Part shown: piece after piece, positions 1-9,308 of the stretch
Layout of the letters: each line of letters starts with the position of its first letter
How positions within the stretch are numbered: the first letter of the stretch is position 1
NCBI RefSeq assembly: GCF_001642735.1
Contig: NZ_LWHM01000034.1
Span: 133,152 to 197,151, forward strand
Length of the DNA stretch: 64,000 bases
Direction of reading: 5' to 3'
DNA from: Pseudohongiella nitratireducens
GTDB lineage: Bacteria; Pseudomonadota; Gammaproteobacteria; Pseudomonadales; Pseudohongiellaceae
Notes under the pieces: model-generated
Database searches by the model: none
Seen by the model: the letters and a program-made list of their open reading frames with translations, nothing else
Told to the model about the DNA's origin: nothing
Program-made: the position numbers and the translations under genes

Positions 1-268
1 TGGTGTAATAAATCGCTTCTTCCGTCGAATTCGAGCCTGTCCCGGCGATCACCGGAATCCTGCCACGTACTGCCTTAATACTCCGGGCAATCACAGCACA
101 ATGCTCTTCCATCGTGAGTGTCGGAGACTCACCTGTGGTACCTACCACGACAACAGCGTCAGTGCCGCTGTCTACATGCCACTCCAGTAACCGATCCAAC
201 GCCTCAAAATCCAGATCCCCATTGGGGTGCATCGGCGTGACAATGGCTACAATACTGCCCTGAATCAT
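1..268 (-). CDS. dapA: 4-hydroxy-tetrahydrodipicolinate synthase, N-terminal part (cut by window edge)
   Basis: The first 89 codons of DapA, which condenses pyruvate and aspartate semialdehyde in the lysine/diaminopimelate pathway in the cytoplasm. The start is the ATG at 268, preceded by a GAGG ribosome site. The protein opens [13 protein letters not shown], the usual family start, and carries the GTTGES pyruvate-aldolase motif and then the [12 protein letters not shown] segment typical of DapA. The rest lies beyond position 1. In the family the catalytic lysine comes later, so it is not visible here. It runs in the same direction as the permease and TusA-like genes behind it, with a gap of about 107 bases. 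Confidence 0.93.
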   Translation of the reverse strand, partial: MIQGSIVAIVTPMHPNGDLDFEALDRLLEWHVDSGTDAVVVVGTTGESPTLTMEEHCAVIARSIKAVRGRIPVIAGTGSNSTEEAIYYT

Positions 269-375
269 TCAATAACCTCAAACATATTTGGTGTCGCCAG
301 GCTGTGGACTTTACCACATGGGCCTATTGACACAAAAATCTGACAACAAAAACCTGAACTGCGCAAAAAAACGCG

Positions 376-1473
376 TCACTCATTGTAGGATGTATCTTCG
401 TAATGTGTTGGCCAGGCACTGATGATCGCCTTGATCAACGTTGCCAGCGGAATGGCGAAAAACACCCCGGCCAGCCCCCATAATCCGCCAAATACCAATA
501 CCGCTGCAATAATTGCCACCGGATGCAGATTGACCGTTTCCGAGAAAATAATAGGCACCAGCACATTGGCATCCAGCAGCTGGATGACGGTATAGACCGC
601 TAATACGGTAAAAAATTCACTGCCCATGCCCCACTGCACGTAAGCGACCGCCATAACAGGTACCACAACCACGCCAACGCCAATGAACGGGACCACCACA
701 CTCAGCCCCATCAGAATGGCCAGCAGCAAGGTATAATTCATGCCCAGCACACTGAAGGCGATATAGCTGCTGCCACCGACAATCAGTATTTCCAGGAACT
801 TGCCACGCACGTAGTTGGCGACCTGTAAATCCATCTCATCCCAGATCTTGCGCATCAGGGGCCGATGTCTTGGTAACAGGCCGGCCACCCAGTCGACCAG
901 CACCCGCTTGTCTTTCATCATAAAGAACACCAGCACCGGCACCAGCACAATAAAAATAATCCAGGAAAAAATATTGGGAATGCTGGAAATGGATGTGGAC
1001 ACCACATATTGCCCGAGAATTGCCAGTTCGCTCCGGATACCGGCAATGAATTCCTGAATTTGCTGTTCGGACACCATGTTCGGGTAATTTTCCGGCAACA
1101 CCATCAACAAGGCCTGCCCTTCGCTGATCAGCCTGGGCAACTCATTGATCAACCTGACTGACTGATTCCAGGCCTGCGGCAGGATCAATAGTAACAGCGC
1201 CATAAATGTGCTGATAAAAAAGGTGTAAACGATGACCACCGCCCCCAGATAAGGGACATTGAACCTGACCAGCGAATTGACCATGCCTTGGAGCAGGTAA
1301 GCAATAATCAGCGCTACAATCAGTGGTGCCAACGTCGACCCCAGCGTCAGCAACACCAGTAAGGCACCCAGCAGGATCAGGGTGAATATGACGGACTCTT
1401 CATCATGGAAGTAACGATCGAGAAAACCACGAAAGAAATTGCGCATGCGCGTTAACTGCCTTTGCGAATCCAA
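376..1473 (-). CDS. AI-2E/PerM family membrane permease
   Basis: A 365-residue polytopic inner-membrane protein of the AI-2E family transporter/PerM group. The N-terminal quarter has two close hydrophobic helices (ILLGALLVLLTLG and the following stretch). A soluble central part with the DWVAGLLPRHRPLMRKIW segment follows, then a membrane-rich C-terminal half ending in the family's typical IIAAVLVFGGLWGLAGVFFA motif. The substrate is not predictable: members have been linked to autoinducer export, sodium/proton exchange and unknown transport. Its start overlaps the end of the TusA-like gene by 22 bases, so the two are probably co-translated. The same pair is found next to dapA and the M48 protease in Pseudomonas (recalled synteny). 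Confidence 0.85.
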   Translation of the reverse strand: MDSQRQLTRMRNFFRGFLDRYFHDEESVIFTLILLGALLVLLTLGSTLAPLIVALIIAYLLQGMVNSLVRFNVPYLGAVVIVYTFFISTFMALLLLILPQAWNQSVRLINELPRLISEGQALLMVLPENYPNMVSEQQIQEFIAGIRSELAILGQYVVSTSISSIPNIFSWIIFIVLVPVLVFFMMKDKRVLVDWVAGLLPRHRPLMRKIWDEMDLQVANYVRGKFLEILIVGGSSYIAFSVLGMNYTLLLAILMGLSVVVPFIGVGVVVVPVMAVAYVQWGMGSEFFTVLAVYTVIQLLDANVLVPIIFSETVNLHPVAIIAAVLVFGGLWGLAGVFFAIPLATLIKAIISAWPTHYEDTSYNE

Positions 1474-1688
1474 TAACTGTATGTGCCGCCTTCTTTCTCA
1501 AAAGCGAGTATCTGGTGTCTGCTGTGCTCAACAAAGGCATGAAAATCGCGTTCCGAGCCTGGGTCAGTGGCAATCACTTTAAGCACCTGCTCCACGTCCA
1601 GTGCATTCAGCGCCAGTTTGGCCTTGAGCAGAGGCATGGGGCACTGCAGGCCGCTCACATCCAGTTCTTGATCAGTATTTATTTCCAT
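1452..1688 (-). CDS. TusA-family sulfurtransferase-like protein
   Basis: A 78-residue protein with the complete TusA/SirA/YeeD fold signature. The CPMPLLKAK motif near residue 16 supplies the cysteine that carries persulfide sulfur in this family. A GSERDFHAFVEHSRHQ segment matches the second conserved half. TusA proteins relay sulfur to tRNA thiolation or molybdenum-cofactor pathways. The gene beside the PerM-like permease in Pseudomonas (PA1006, from memory) has been tied to molybdenum homeostasis, so the true role here may be that rather than tRNA 2-thiolation. It overlaps the permease downstream by 22 bases, and its start lies about 150-185 bases from the divergent M48 protease gene. Confidence 0.85.
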   Translation of the reverse strand: MEINTDQELDVSGLQCPMPLLKAKLALNALDVEQVLKVIATDPGSERDFHAFVEHSRHQILAFEKEGGTYSYWIRKGS

Positions 1689-1730
1689 GCCCGCATTCTA
1701 GCAAGCATTGCGCTGGGCGACTATATGACA

Positions 1731-1758
1731 CTGACAAGGCTATGGAATTATTTATGCT
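1731..1758 (+). promoter_or_regulatory. possible sigma70 promoter for the M48 protease gene
   Basis: CTGACA, a 16-base spacer and TATGCT lie in the divergent gap between the TusA-like gene and the protease. The -35 matches 5 of 6 and the -10 matches 4 of 6. The predicted start point is about 100 bases before the protease start. Confidence 0.35.
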
Positions 1759-1872
1759 AAGATGGGTCTAATAGTATGGAATAACATGGACACTCCATCA
1801 TTACGTGGCGTGCGTCTTAAGTAAATCAGGCAGTAGATCTTGGCAGTTGAGACAGTGACAAACAAACCCGTC

Positions 1873-3402
1873 ATGGCAGACAATCAACGAATGAACGGCT
1901 GCGGGACCCCCCGTAAAATCTCGCGCCTGGGCAAAATAACCTTCTCCATAGGGTTATGCACATCACTGGCATTGTCTTCGCTTTCCCCATTGACCCCGGC
2001 AGCTTTTGCACAAAGTGAGCTACCTACACTGGGTGATCGCATATCCGGCATTATCTCCCTGGATGAAGAATACAAGATGGGCCGCGAATTCCTGAAATCC
2101 GTGCGCCGTACGACCAGCACCATCAGCGACCCGCTGATCAACGATTTCGTGGTCAACTTCACCCATGATCTGGCGGTCCATAGTGACCTGCAGGACTACC
2201 GTCTGGCTTTCATTGTCATCGACAGCCAGGCTCTCAACGCGTTTGCGACTCCTGGCGGTGTCATAGGTGTCAACGGTGGCCTGTTTCTCAATGCGCAGAC
2301 TGAGGACGAATTTGCCTCAGTGATCGCGCACGAAATTGCCCACGTCAGTCAACGGCATTTTGCCCGCAGTGTCGAGGACGCCCAACGACGCCGTATTCCC
2401 GAACTTGCGACCCTGCTGGCCAGCATCATTCTGATGGGCACAGGCTCGGATGCTGGACCGGCCGCTATCATGGCGGCCCAGGGCCGCTCCATCGAGAATC
2501 AGCTGCGTTTTTCACGTCAAAATGAAGCGGAGGCTGATCGCATTGGTCTGCGCACCATGGTCAATGCCGGTTACGACCCGGAAGGCATGGCCAGCCTGTT
2601 TGACCGGTTAATGGATTTGAGCCGCTTCAGCAGCAGGCCTCCCGAATTCCTGCTAAGTCACCCGCTCACTGAATCCCGTATTTCGGATGCCAGAAGCCGC
2701 GCCAACCGTATTCCCTTCCGGGATGCCACCACCGATTACACCACCAAAGAATACAACTTGATGCGCGCCCGGATTGAAGAGCATTACCAGTCCAACAAAG
2801 CAGACGCGATCACCGAGTTTTCCCGGCGGCTAAGCCAGGCAGAAGCACAGGCTGAGAAGGATGTCGCCAGGTATGCACTGGCACTGGCTTACTCATCCGA
2901 TGATCAGCATGAGAAAGCACTGGAGGAAATAGATACCCTGCTGGCCAGGGAGTCTAACCGTATTACCTATCTGGTCTCGCGGGCTGAAATATTGATAGAT
3001 GCTCGACGCGCTGATGAGGCCTATCATTTTCTGCAGCGCCCGTTGCTGGTCAACCCGGACAATTATCCGTTATTGATGGCACGAGCAGACTCTCTTATCG
3101 CTCAGCGAAATTATACTGAGGCTGTCACCGTGCTTGATAAAATGGCTCAACTTCGCCCTGAAGATCACAACCTATGGTATCTCATTGCAGAGACACAAGG
3201 GCAGGCAGGCGATATCAGCAAAGTACACCAGGCTCGTGCGGAATACTTTATGCTGGTAGGCGACTATCGTAGCGCACGCGAACAGATTCGCTACGCACTG
3301 CGCATTGAAGAAGATAAAGACAGTAATTTCCCGCTGATCAGCCGGCTGCGCCAGAAACTCAAAGAAGTCGAGGAACTGGAACGCGAAGCCAGGCAAAGCT
3401 AA
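1873..3402 (+). CDS. bepA: BepA-like periplasmic M48 metalloprotease with TPR domain
   Basis: A periplasmic zinc protease of the BepA/YfgC type, which in E. coli helps assemble or degrade outer-membrane proteins such as LptD. An N-terminal signal peptide ends at LTPAAFA-QS. The M48 catalytic motif HEIAH is at about residue 153-157 from this start. The third zinc ligand region is NEAEADRIG. The C-terminal half is a tetratricopeptide array from about residue 260 to the end. Length (about 509 residues) is normal for the family (BepA 487). A TTG at 1840 would add 11 residues, and an ATG at 1891 would also leave a full signal peptide. No start has a strong ribosome site. It runs convergent with nadA, 51 bases away. 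Confidence 0.88.
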   Translation: MADNQRMNGCGTPRKISRLGKITFSIGLCTSLALSSLSPLTPAAFAQSELPTLGDRISGIISLDEEYKMGREFLKSVRRTTSTISDPLINDFVVNFTHDLAVHSDLQDYRLAFIVIDSQALNAFATPGGVIGVNGGLFLNAQTEDEFASVIAHEIAHVSQRHFARSVEDAQRRRIPELATLLASIILMGTGSDAGPAAIMAAQGRSIENQLRFSRQNEAEADRIGLRTMVNAGYDPEGMASLFDRLMDLSRFSSRPPEFLLSHPLTESRISDARSRANRIPFRDATTDYTTKEYNLMRARIEEHYQSNKADAITEFSRRLSQAEAQAEKDVARYALALAYSSDDQHEKALEEIDTLLARESNRITYLVSRAEILIDARRADEAYHFLQRPLLVNPDNYPLLMARADSLIAQRNYTEAVTVLDKMAQLRPEDHNLWYLIAETQGQAGDISKVHQARAEYFMLVGDYRSAREQIRYALRIEEDKDSNFPLISRLRQKLKEVEELEREARQS

Positions 3403-3453
3403 AACTGCCTGGCTTGGCAGGACTGTATCACCTGCCCCGGTTAATCATTTCGT

Positions 3454-4542
3454 TCAAGCCTTGCCTTTAACTGCAATCTGCTTCTGCTGAGAGAAGTCCA
3501 GCATGCGACGCAGCGGCTTCATGGCCTGCTCTGCCAGCTCTTCATTGACATGCACTTCATTGTTCTCATTGAGCAACGTATCGTACATCGCTTCCAGCGA
3601 ATTCATGCCCATCCAGGGGCAGCTCGCACAGCTTCGGCAGGTCGCATCATTGCCCGCTGTCGGCGCAATAATAAACTGCTTGTCAGGGGCCAGTTGCTGC
3701 ATTTTATAAAAAATGCCTTGATCGGTAGCGACAATAAAGGTCTTGTCCGGTAAATCACAGGCAGCCTTGATCAACTGACTGGTCGAACCAACGACGTCAG
3801 CCATGCTCAGCACACTGGACGGTGACTCGGGGTGAGCCAGTATTTTTGCGTCCGGGTATAGCGCCTTCATATCAAACAGGCCTTTCGCCTTAAACTCTTC
3901 ATGCACAATGCAGGCAGCATCCCAAAGCAACATATCGGCACCGGTTTTTTCTTCGATATAGCGACCGAGGTGACGATCAGGCGCCCAAAGAATTTTTTCG
4001 CCTCTGGCTTTCAGGTGCTCAATGACTTCCAGCGCTATGCTGGAAGTCACTACCCAGTCAGCTCGCGCTTTCACGGCGGCTGATGTATTAGCATAAACCA
4101 CGACAGTGCGATCTGAATGCTCATCGCAGAACGGTGCAAACGTTTCTATGGGGCATGCTATATCCAGTGAACAGGTTGCTTCCAACGTCGGCATCAGGAC
4201 TTTCTTTTCCGGACTGAGGATACTGGCCGTCTCCCCCATAAAACGCACGCCGGCAACCACCAGCAGATCGGCGTCACAATCACGACCAAAACGTGCCATT
4301 TCCAGGGAGTCTGCTACGATACCGCCGGTTTCTTCAGCCAGCGCCTGAATCTCCGGATCAGTATAGTAATGTGCTACCAGAACGGCCCGCTTCTCCTGAA
4401 GCAGGGTTTTGATTTTGCTGCGCAGACCCTCTCGCTGATCGGCATCCAGCGACGTCTGGTGTGGCACTGTTGCCAGATAGTCTCTGACCAGTTGCGTGTC
4501 CGCCATTAATCGTTCTTCATTTGCCGATTTGTCATTCATCAT
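3454..4542 (-). CDS. nadA: quinolinate synthase A
   Basis: NadA condenses iminoaspartate with dihydroxyacetone phosphate to quinolinate in NAD synthesis, using a [4Fe-4S] cluster. The 362-residue protein has the [15 protein letters not shown] substrate region, the first cluster cysteine in the [12 protein letters not shown] stretch and the C-terminal [14 protein letters not shown] cysteine motif. Length fits the longer proteobacterial class. The start is the ATG pair at 4542, and MADTQ about 12 residues in is an alternative. It is monocistronic. Behind its start lies a 400-base non-coding stretch with a large palindrome and then tRNA-Lys. Confidence 0.95.
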   Translation of the reverse strand: MMNDKSANEERLMADTQLVRDYLATVPHQTSLDADQREGLRSKIKTLLQEKRAVLVAHYYTDPEIQALAEETGGIVADSLEMARFGRDCDADLLVVAGVRFMGETASILSPEKKVLMPTLEATCSLDIACPIETFAPFCDEHSDRTVVVYANTSAAVKARADWVVTSSIALEVIEHLKARGEKILWAPDRHLGRYIEEKTGADMLLWDAACIVHEEFKAKGLFDMKALYPDAKILAHPESPSSVLSMADVVGSTSQLIKAACDLPDKTFIVATDQGIFYKMQQLAPDKQFIIAPTAGNDATCRSCASCPWMGMNSLEAMYDTLLNENNEVHVNEELAEQAMKPLRRMLDFSQQKQIAVKGKA

Positions 4543-4942
4543 GTGTCACTGCCTCGTCATTGGACAGCAAATGATACCATGCCAATGAAAGTTTGATTAA
4601 TTCTCAGGACAGTAGACCGGGCTGGCAGGCGATTTATCTCATCAACTTGACAACTTGTTGTCAGCAGTAGCTCTGTTTTTCCGATAAATGGGAATGCCAT
4701 CCACTTAAGAGGCCTCTCGGGGCATCATGTTTGTTAAGCAGGACCTTATGCGGACAAGGATGTCCGCAGAGAGCCAGCAGGGATGCTTTCACGGCGTGTC
4801 CTGCGTACAAACATGATGCCCCGAGAGGCCGGTGATAGATGTTCGGATACTAACGGGTAAAGGAAGGAATAATTTATTCTTCCGGTTAATTTTCCGGTAG
4901 TTATTTTTGTTAGCGGGTGCTAACTGGTATAGAAAGGATTAG
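4543..4942. other. 400-base non-coding stretch between nadA and tRNA-Lys
   Basis: No open reading frame with a credible start lies here. It should contain the nadA promoter near 4543-4620. The middle is taken up by the palindromic element described separately (4711-4830). The remainder, 4831-4942, is AT-rich, and I see nothing else definite in it. Confidence 0.6.
4711..4830. repeat. 120-bp palindromic intergenic element with nested hairpins
   Basis: Two perfect 24-base inverted arms lie at 4711-4734 and 4807-4830. Just inside is a second pair, GCAGGAC (4738-4744) with GTCCTGC (4798-4804). Near the left side is a small hairpin, GCGGACA-AGGA-TGTCCGC (4750-4767). The element has no coding capacity and sits between genes, so it looks like a MITE- or ERIC-class mobile palindrome. 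I cannot tell its family. Only one copy was noticed in this window. The small hairpin contains ACAAGGATGT, which matches the SELEX consensus for CsrA/RsmA binding. Confidence 0.75.
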
Positions 4943-5017
4943 TGGTGGGGCGTGATGGATTCGAACCATCGACCAATTGGTTAAAAGCCAACTGCTCTAC
5001 CACTGAGCTAACGCCCC
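4943..5017 (-). tRNA. tRNA-Lys (anticodon UUU)
   Basis: A full cloverleaf reads leftward from 5017. The acceptor GGGGCGT pairs with ACGCCCC. The anticodon stem GTTGG/CCAAT holds the loop CTTTTAA, giving anticodon TTT. The T arm is GATGG-TTCGAAT-CCATC. The discriminator A and CCA are encoded (CCA at 4943-4945). Length is 75 with CCA. Confidence 0.96.
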
Positions 5018-5031
5018 AAAAGAGAGTGCGC

Positions 5032-5059
5032 ATCATACTACGCGAGAAAAAAAACTCAA
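5032..5059 (-). promoter_or_regulatory. sigma70 promoter for tRNA-Lys
   Basis: On the minus strand, TTGAGT (5054-5059), a 16-base spacer rich in T, and TATGAT (5032-5037) lie 15 bases before the tRNA 5' end. Spacing is right for a short tRNA leader. The site lies downstream of the queC stop. Confidence 0.65.
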
Positions 5060-5097
5060 GTATTTTTGCAAAAAAACTACCAAAAAAGGGTATTTTT

Positions 5098-5784
5098 CTA
5101 GTGCGGTGCCTGAAAGTACCGTGTCGGATCTTCAACACCTGCATCGACAAACCCTTTGCGGCGCAAACGACAACTGTCACAACGCCCACAGGCTCGCCCT
5201 TCTCCGTCCGCCTGATAACAGGATACTGTTAAGCCATAGTCCACTCCGCTATCAACCCCGCAGCGGATGATGTCGGCCTTACTCATGTTTATCAACGGCG
5301 CCTCGATACTGATTGCATGTCCTTCAACACCGGCTCGTGTCGCCAGGTTGGCCATGCGCTCAAAGGCGCCGATAAAGTCAGGACGGCAATCGGGATAGCC
5401 TGAGTAATCCAGCGCATTAACGCCGATGAAGATAGCAGAGGCATCTAGTACTTCCGCCCAGCCCAGCGCATAAGAGAGAAATACTGTATTACGGGCCGGT
5501 ACATAGGTCACAGGAATCTCGTCTGGACTGCCTTCCTCTTCAGGGACATCCAGACTGGTATCCGTTAAAGCAGAGCCACCCAATTGGCCCATGCCCAACG
5601 GAATCACCAGGTGCTGTTCCACTTCCATGGCGGCAACCAGACGCCTGGCTGCATCCAGTTCACTGTTAGCGCGCTGACCGTAATCAAAACTGATTGCATA
5701 ACAGGTATACCCCTGCTCTCTGGCAATTGCCAGGCAGGTTGCGGAATCCAGTCCGCCGGAGACGAGAATGACTGCTTTTTTCAT
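5098..5784 (-). CDS. queC: 7-cyano-7-deazaguanine synthase
   Basis: QueC makes preQ0 from 7-carboxy-7-deazaguanine with ATP and ammonia, a step towards queuosine in tRNA. The protein (228 residues) begins [19 protein letters not shown] with the PP-loop SGGLDS motif near residues 9-14. Near the C-terminus the zinc-binding cysteines are in [18 protein letters not shown]. Length matches the family. It follows queE in the same direction with a 58-base gap, giving two consecutive-pathway enzymes at the 3' end of the tol-cpoB run, as in Pseudomonas. Confidence 0.95.
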   Translation of the reverse strand: MKKAVILVSGGLDSATCLAIAREQGYTCYAISFDYGQRANSELDAARRLVAAMEVEQHLVIPLGMGQLGGSALTDTSLDVPEEEGSPDEIPVTYVPARNTVFLSYALGWAEVLDASAIFIGVNALDYSGYPDCRPDFIGAFERMANLATRAGVEGHAISIEAPLINMSKADIIRCGVDSGVDYGLTVSCYQADGEGRACGRCDSCRLRRKGFVDAGVEDPTRYFQAPH

Positions 5785-5842
5785 GCGTGGAAGACTTGCT
5801 TGTGCATTGATGGATTGGTGGATTAAATGGATATCCGGTCAA

Positions 5843-6484
5843 TCAGTGGCCGGGCTCATCACCCCAAATAAATTTATGCAATTGTAACTGCATTCTTACC
5901 GCCAGGCGATCAGTGAGGATCCACTCAGCCAGATCTTTTGCTGTTACCTGGGCAAAAGACGGTGAAAACAGGATTTCGTCTACACGACTGCGCAGGTCAT
6001 ACTGGTCCATCTTCGCCTTGGCCCAGTCATAATCGCGCCGGTCACAGATAACAAACTTTACCTGATCCTTCAGCTTCAGGTGCGTGATGTTGGACATCAG
6101 GTTGCGATCACATTCATTCGACCCAGGCGTCTTCAGATCCATGACCACGCTGACTCGCGGATCAACACTGGCAATATCCATTGCCCCACTGGTTTCGATA
6201 GAAACTTCAAAACCGGCATCGCAAAGCTCCCGCAGCAATACCAGGCAGTTAGGCTGGGCTAAAGGCTCGCCTCCTGTTACACAGACATGTCTTGCGCCGT
6301 TGTTCTTTACTGTCGCCAGGATATCAGTAATCGCCATCTGACTGCCTTCATGAAAGGCATATTCAGTATCACAATACCCACAGCGCAGCGGACAACCGGT
6401 AAGGCGGACGAAAGTGGTAGGTAAACCCACTGTGCGGCTTTCACCCTGCAACGAGTGAAAAATTTCGTTGATTCGGAGATTCAC
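5843..6484 (-). CDS. queE: 7-carboxy-7-deazaguanine synthase
   Basis: QueE is a radical SAM enzyme that ring-contracts 6-carboxytetrahydropterin to 7-carboxy-7-deazaguanine. The cluster motif is C-PLR-C-GY-C (CxxxCxxC) near residues 31-38, preceded by the family's FHSLQGES start and followed by VCVTGGEPLAQ. At 213 residues it is the normal proteobacterial size. It lies 8 bases after cpoB and is probably in the same transcript. The product feeds QueC encoded next door. Confidence 0.95.
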   Translation of the reverse strand: MNLRINEIFHSLQGESRTVGLPTTFVRLTGCPLRCGYCDTEYAFHEGSQMAITDILATVKNNGARHVCVTGGEPLAQPNCLVLLRELCDAGFEVSIETSGAMDIASVDPRVSVVMDLKTPGSNECDRNLMSNITHLKLKDQVKFVICDRRDYDWAKAKMDQYDLRSRVDEILFSPSFAQVTAKDLAEWILTDRLAVRMQLQLHKFIWGDEPGH

Positions 6485-6492
6485 GGACGGTA

Positions 6493-7398
6493 TCAGAGAG
6501 TGCGCAAGTAGATGTCGGCAAGATTGGCAGCCGACGTATTGGGGAAGCGGGTGCGGACATCCTGCAGCATCTGCCGGGCTCGTGAACTGTCACCCAAACG
6601 GTGATAAACCGTACCCAGTGAGTACATGGCATCCTCTATTTTGCGGCCATCCGGATAGTTATTAACAATTGCCTCAAAAGCACTGCGTGCCTGTTCAAAC
6701 TGAGACAAATTGACATATGCCTGACCTTGCCAGTAATAAGCATTGGTCACAAACCGGCCATCCGGGTATTGTGCAAGATACTGATCAAATTCGGCGATAG
6801 AGCGCTGATAGGCTTCCTCCTGCAGGAGGGAGTCCAGGGCTCTTTCATACAGCTGCTGTTCGGTCATGATACCCGGGGCTGGCACCACCGGTGTGTTATT
6901 GCCTGAGACAACACCATTTGTGGCCAACTGGGTGCTGCTACTGCCCGCGCTCGCAGAAGACGAGGCAGATGCTGCCGCATTACCATTGTTCAGACCACTG
7001 GTATTAAAACCACTGGCGGCACTGGTATTGCTGGCAGTGTTAGTTGTCGGTGAAGCTGACGGGTTACCCGTCATGGCGGCAGTATTCGCACTGGCTGGCA
7101 AATTACCGGAAGAAGGTGGCAACGCAGCCGAAGCTGCATTGCCAGACTCCACATCCTGGTACAGTGTGCTGATCCGACCATCCAGATCAGTATAACGATC
7201 GAGCGAATCCTGCTGTAAGCGACGCAACTCGTAGCCCTGCTCTTCTACCATGCCACGCAGTGTCTGCACTTCTTCGCGCAGTGATCTGACCTGCTCAAGC
7301 AGCAAATTCAGGGCGTCGTTATTCGGCTGGGCACCAGCTGCAGGCATAAATGCTGCAGCCGACACACATAGCGATAACACTGTCAGGTGTTTTTTCAT
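6493..7398 (-). CDS. cpoB: cell division coordinator CpoB (YbgF)
   Basis: A periplasmic Tol-Pal partner that couples peptidoglycan synthesis to outer-membrane constriction. The signal peptide is MKKHLTVLSLCVSAAAFMPAAGA. A trimerising coiled coil follows at about residues 28-80 (LLLEQVRSLREEVQTLRGM). Then comes an unusually long Ser/Ala/Asn/Thr-rich linker (about 88-175). A TPR block follows, beginning QQLYERALDSLLQEEAYQRSI and running to the end. E. coli CpoB is 263 residues and this one is 301, the difference being the linker. It starts 7 bases after pal. Confidence 0.92.
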   Translation of the reverse strand: MKKHLTVLSLCVSAAAFMPAAGAQPNNDALNLLLEQVRSLREEVQTLRGMVEEQGYELRRLQQDSLDRYTDLDGRISTLYQDVESGNAASAALPPSSGNLPASANTAAMTGNPSASPTTNTASNTSAASGFNTSGLNNGNAAASASSSASAGSSSTQLATNGVVSGNNTPVVPAPGIMTEQQLYERALDSLLQEEAYQRSIAEFDQYLAQYPDGRFVTNAYYWQGQAYVNLSQFEQARSAFEAIVNNYPDGRKIEDAMYSLGTVYHRLGDSSRARQMLQDVRTRFPNTSAANLADIYLRTL

Positions 7399-7405
7399 AC
7401 TTCAA

Positions 7406-7951
7406 TTAGCCTGCTGGCTGAATCTCTACACGACGATTCTGGCGATAAGCATTTTCAGTCTGTCCACGAACGGCAGGACGCTCTTCACCATAGCTGACGG
7501 TTTCGATCTGGTTACGGGATGCACCATTCACAATCAGAAAATCACGAATGCTGTTGGCACGACGCTCGCCCAGGGCCAGGTTGTACTCTCGTGTACCACG
7601 CTCATCTGCATGACCTTCCAGGCGGATGCTGCTACTGGGGTTTGAAGCCAGATTGCGTGCATGATAAACCAGTGTTTCACGATCAGCAGCTTTAAACTCT
7701 GCTACGTCAAAGTCAAAGTAGAATACAGTTGTATTCAACGCCGCTTCTTCACGACGCTCTTCTTCCATGCGCTCGCGCTCCAGTCGCTCCTGCTCCATAC
7801 GTGCTGCACGAGCGGCCGCCGACTCACCTGAAGACTCCTGGGCGACCGGGGCAGTCGGTTCGGTCTCACTTGTCGAGCTACAAGCAGCTAATCCAATCAG
7901 CGCCAAAGCAAATGTTGTTGTTTTAATTACGTTAGTCAGTTGCGTACCCAA
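7406..7951 (-). CDS. pal: peptidoglycan-associated lipoprotein Pal
   Basis: An outer-membrane lipoprotein that binds peptidoglycan and TolB. The lipobox is IGLAAC-SS. A charged Arg/Glu-rich stretch (MEQERLERERMEEERRE) precedes the OmpA-like domain with its NLALGERRANSIRDFLI peptidoglycan-binding motif. I chose the TTG at 7951 as start. GGAGG (minus strand, 7960-7964) sits 8 bases before it, and it yields a standard lipoprotein signal of 181 residues overall. The upstream ATG at 7981 would add ten residues that hide the n-region. It lies between tolB and cpoB as usual. Confidence 0.93.
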   Translation of the reverse strand: MGTQLTNVIKTTTFALALIGLAACSSTSETEPTAPVAQESSGESAAARAARMEQERLERERMEEERREEAALNTTVFYFDFDVAEFKAADRETLVYHARNLASNPSSSIRLEGHADERGTREYNLALGERRANSIRDFLIVNGASRNQIETVSYGEERPAVRGQTENAYRQNRRVEIQPAG

Positions 7952-8000
7952 TGTAGTGTCCTCCAATAGACAAACTAGCAAAAAAGATTCGTTGATTGCC

Positions 8001-9308
8001 CTAGTTTAGATACGGGGACCAGGCTGGTTCCCGCACATCGCCCTGCGAAGATGGTAAACGGAACTTGACGCGCCCGTCAATGGAGACCGCGTCCAACACC
8101 CCTTGTCCGTTGTAGGTAGTGCCAAACATGATCATGCTTCCGTTCGGTGCTACGCTGGGAGATTCGTCCAGTGCCGTGTCAGTCAGCGTAATAACGCGAC
8201 CTGTTTCCAGGTTCATTACCGCAATACTGTAGCTGTTGTCCTGCCGTGTCTCGCGACGAACGTGAACCAGGTTCACGCCATCCGGCAGGTACTGCCCTTT
8301 GGCACAATAAAAACAATCAAATGTCAGACGCTCCGGGAAACCTCCCCCGTTAACATTCGCCTGATACACCTGAGGCTGACCGGTTCGGTCAGAGGTGAAA
8401 ATCACATTCTGGCCGTCCAGCGTCCATGAAGGCTCTGTCTCGGCACGCGGATGATCGGTCAATTGAATCATCTCATCCGTTTGTAAATCAAGCACATAGA
8501 TATCAGGACTGCCATCTTTGGACAGTACCATGGCCAGTTTACTGCCGTCGGGTGACCAGACAGGAGAACTGTTGATACCCGGGAAATTAGTGACCTGGCG
8601 GCGCTGGCCGGTAGTCAGGTTCTGTATGTAGATTCTTGGCAGGTCGGTCTCAAATGAAACATAGGCAATCTGGGAACCATCTGGTGACCAGGTAGGCGAC
8701 ATGATCGGTTCTGACGATTCCAGCAGAACCTGGGCACGACGGCCATCATAATCGGCGACATGCAGGCTGTAGACAGTGCTGCCAATAGCACCTTCAGCGG
8801 ACACATATAGAATTTTGGTGGAAAACGCACCGCGACGGCCGGTTATTTCCTGATAGATCACGTCGCTGATTTCGTGAGCAATATCACGCAGTTGACTCAT
8901 ATCACCGGTCAACACTTCGCCGAGGATTTTGCGCTCCCGATTGATATCGAAGAACTCCCACTGCACCTGCACGGATTGTCCGCCTGCTATCTGACTGACC
9001 TTGCCCACCACCAGGTATTGCTGCGCCAGGATACGCCAGTCACGATAATAAACCTCACTTTCCTCGTTCGGCATGCTCAGCATGTTGGCTCTTGAGAGCG
9101 GCTGAAACTCACCCACTTGCCTGAGGTTGTTCGCAATGACCTGAGCCACGTCTTCACCTGGCGTACCTGCGCCGTCCCAACTGAAGGGCACAACCGCCAC
9201 TGGAATCGGGTTATCGACACCGCGGGTGATTTCAATGTTCAATTCGGCAGCAGCGACATTGGTGCTTAACCAAAGCGCTAACCAGGCTGTACATATTAGG
9301 CGTAACAT
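8001..9308 (-). CDS. tolB: Tol-Pal system beta-propeller protein TolB
   Basis: Periplasmic TolB (435 residues) links TolA to Pal. The signal peptide ends STNVAAA-EL. The N-terminal domain (to about residue 160) is followed by six beta-propeller blades visible as repeated WSPDGSQIAYVSFE / WSPDGSKLAMVLSK / WTLDGQNVIFTSDR motifs. It overlaps the tolA stop by one base (TGATG), a sign of translational coupling. Confidence 0.96.
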   Translation of the reverse strand: MLRLICTAWLALWLSTNVAAAELNIEITRGVDNPIPVAVVPFSWDGAGTPGEDVAQVIANNLRQVGEFQPLSRANMLSMPNEESEVYYRDWRILAQQYLVVGKVSQIAGGQSVQVQWEFFDINRERKILGEVLTGDMSQLRDIAHEISDVIYQEITGRRGAFSTKILYVSAEGAIGSTVYSLHVADYDGRRAQVLLESSEPIMSPTWSPDGSQIAYVSFETDLPRIYIQNLTTGQRRQVTNFPGINSSPVWSPDGSKLAMVLSKDGSPDIYVLDLQTDEMIQLTDHPRAETEPSWTLDGQNVIFTSDRTGQPQVYQANVNGGGFPERLTFDCFYCAKGQYLPDGVNLVHVRRETRQDNSYSIAVMNLETGRVITLTDTALDESPSVAPNGSMIMFGTTYNGQGVLDAVSIDGRVKFRLPSSQGDVREPAWSPYLN

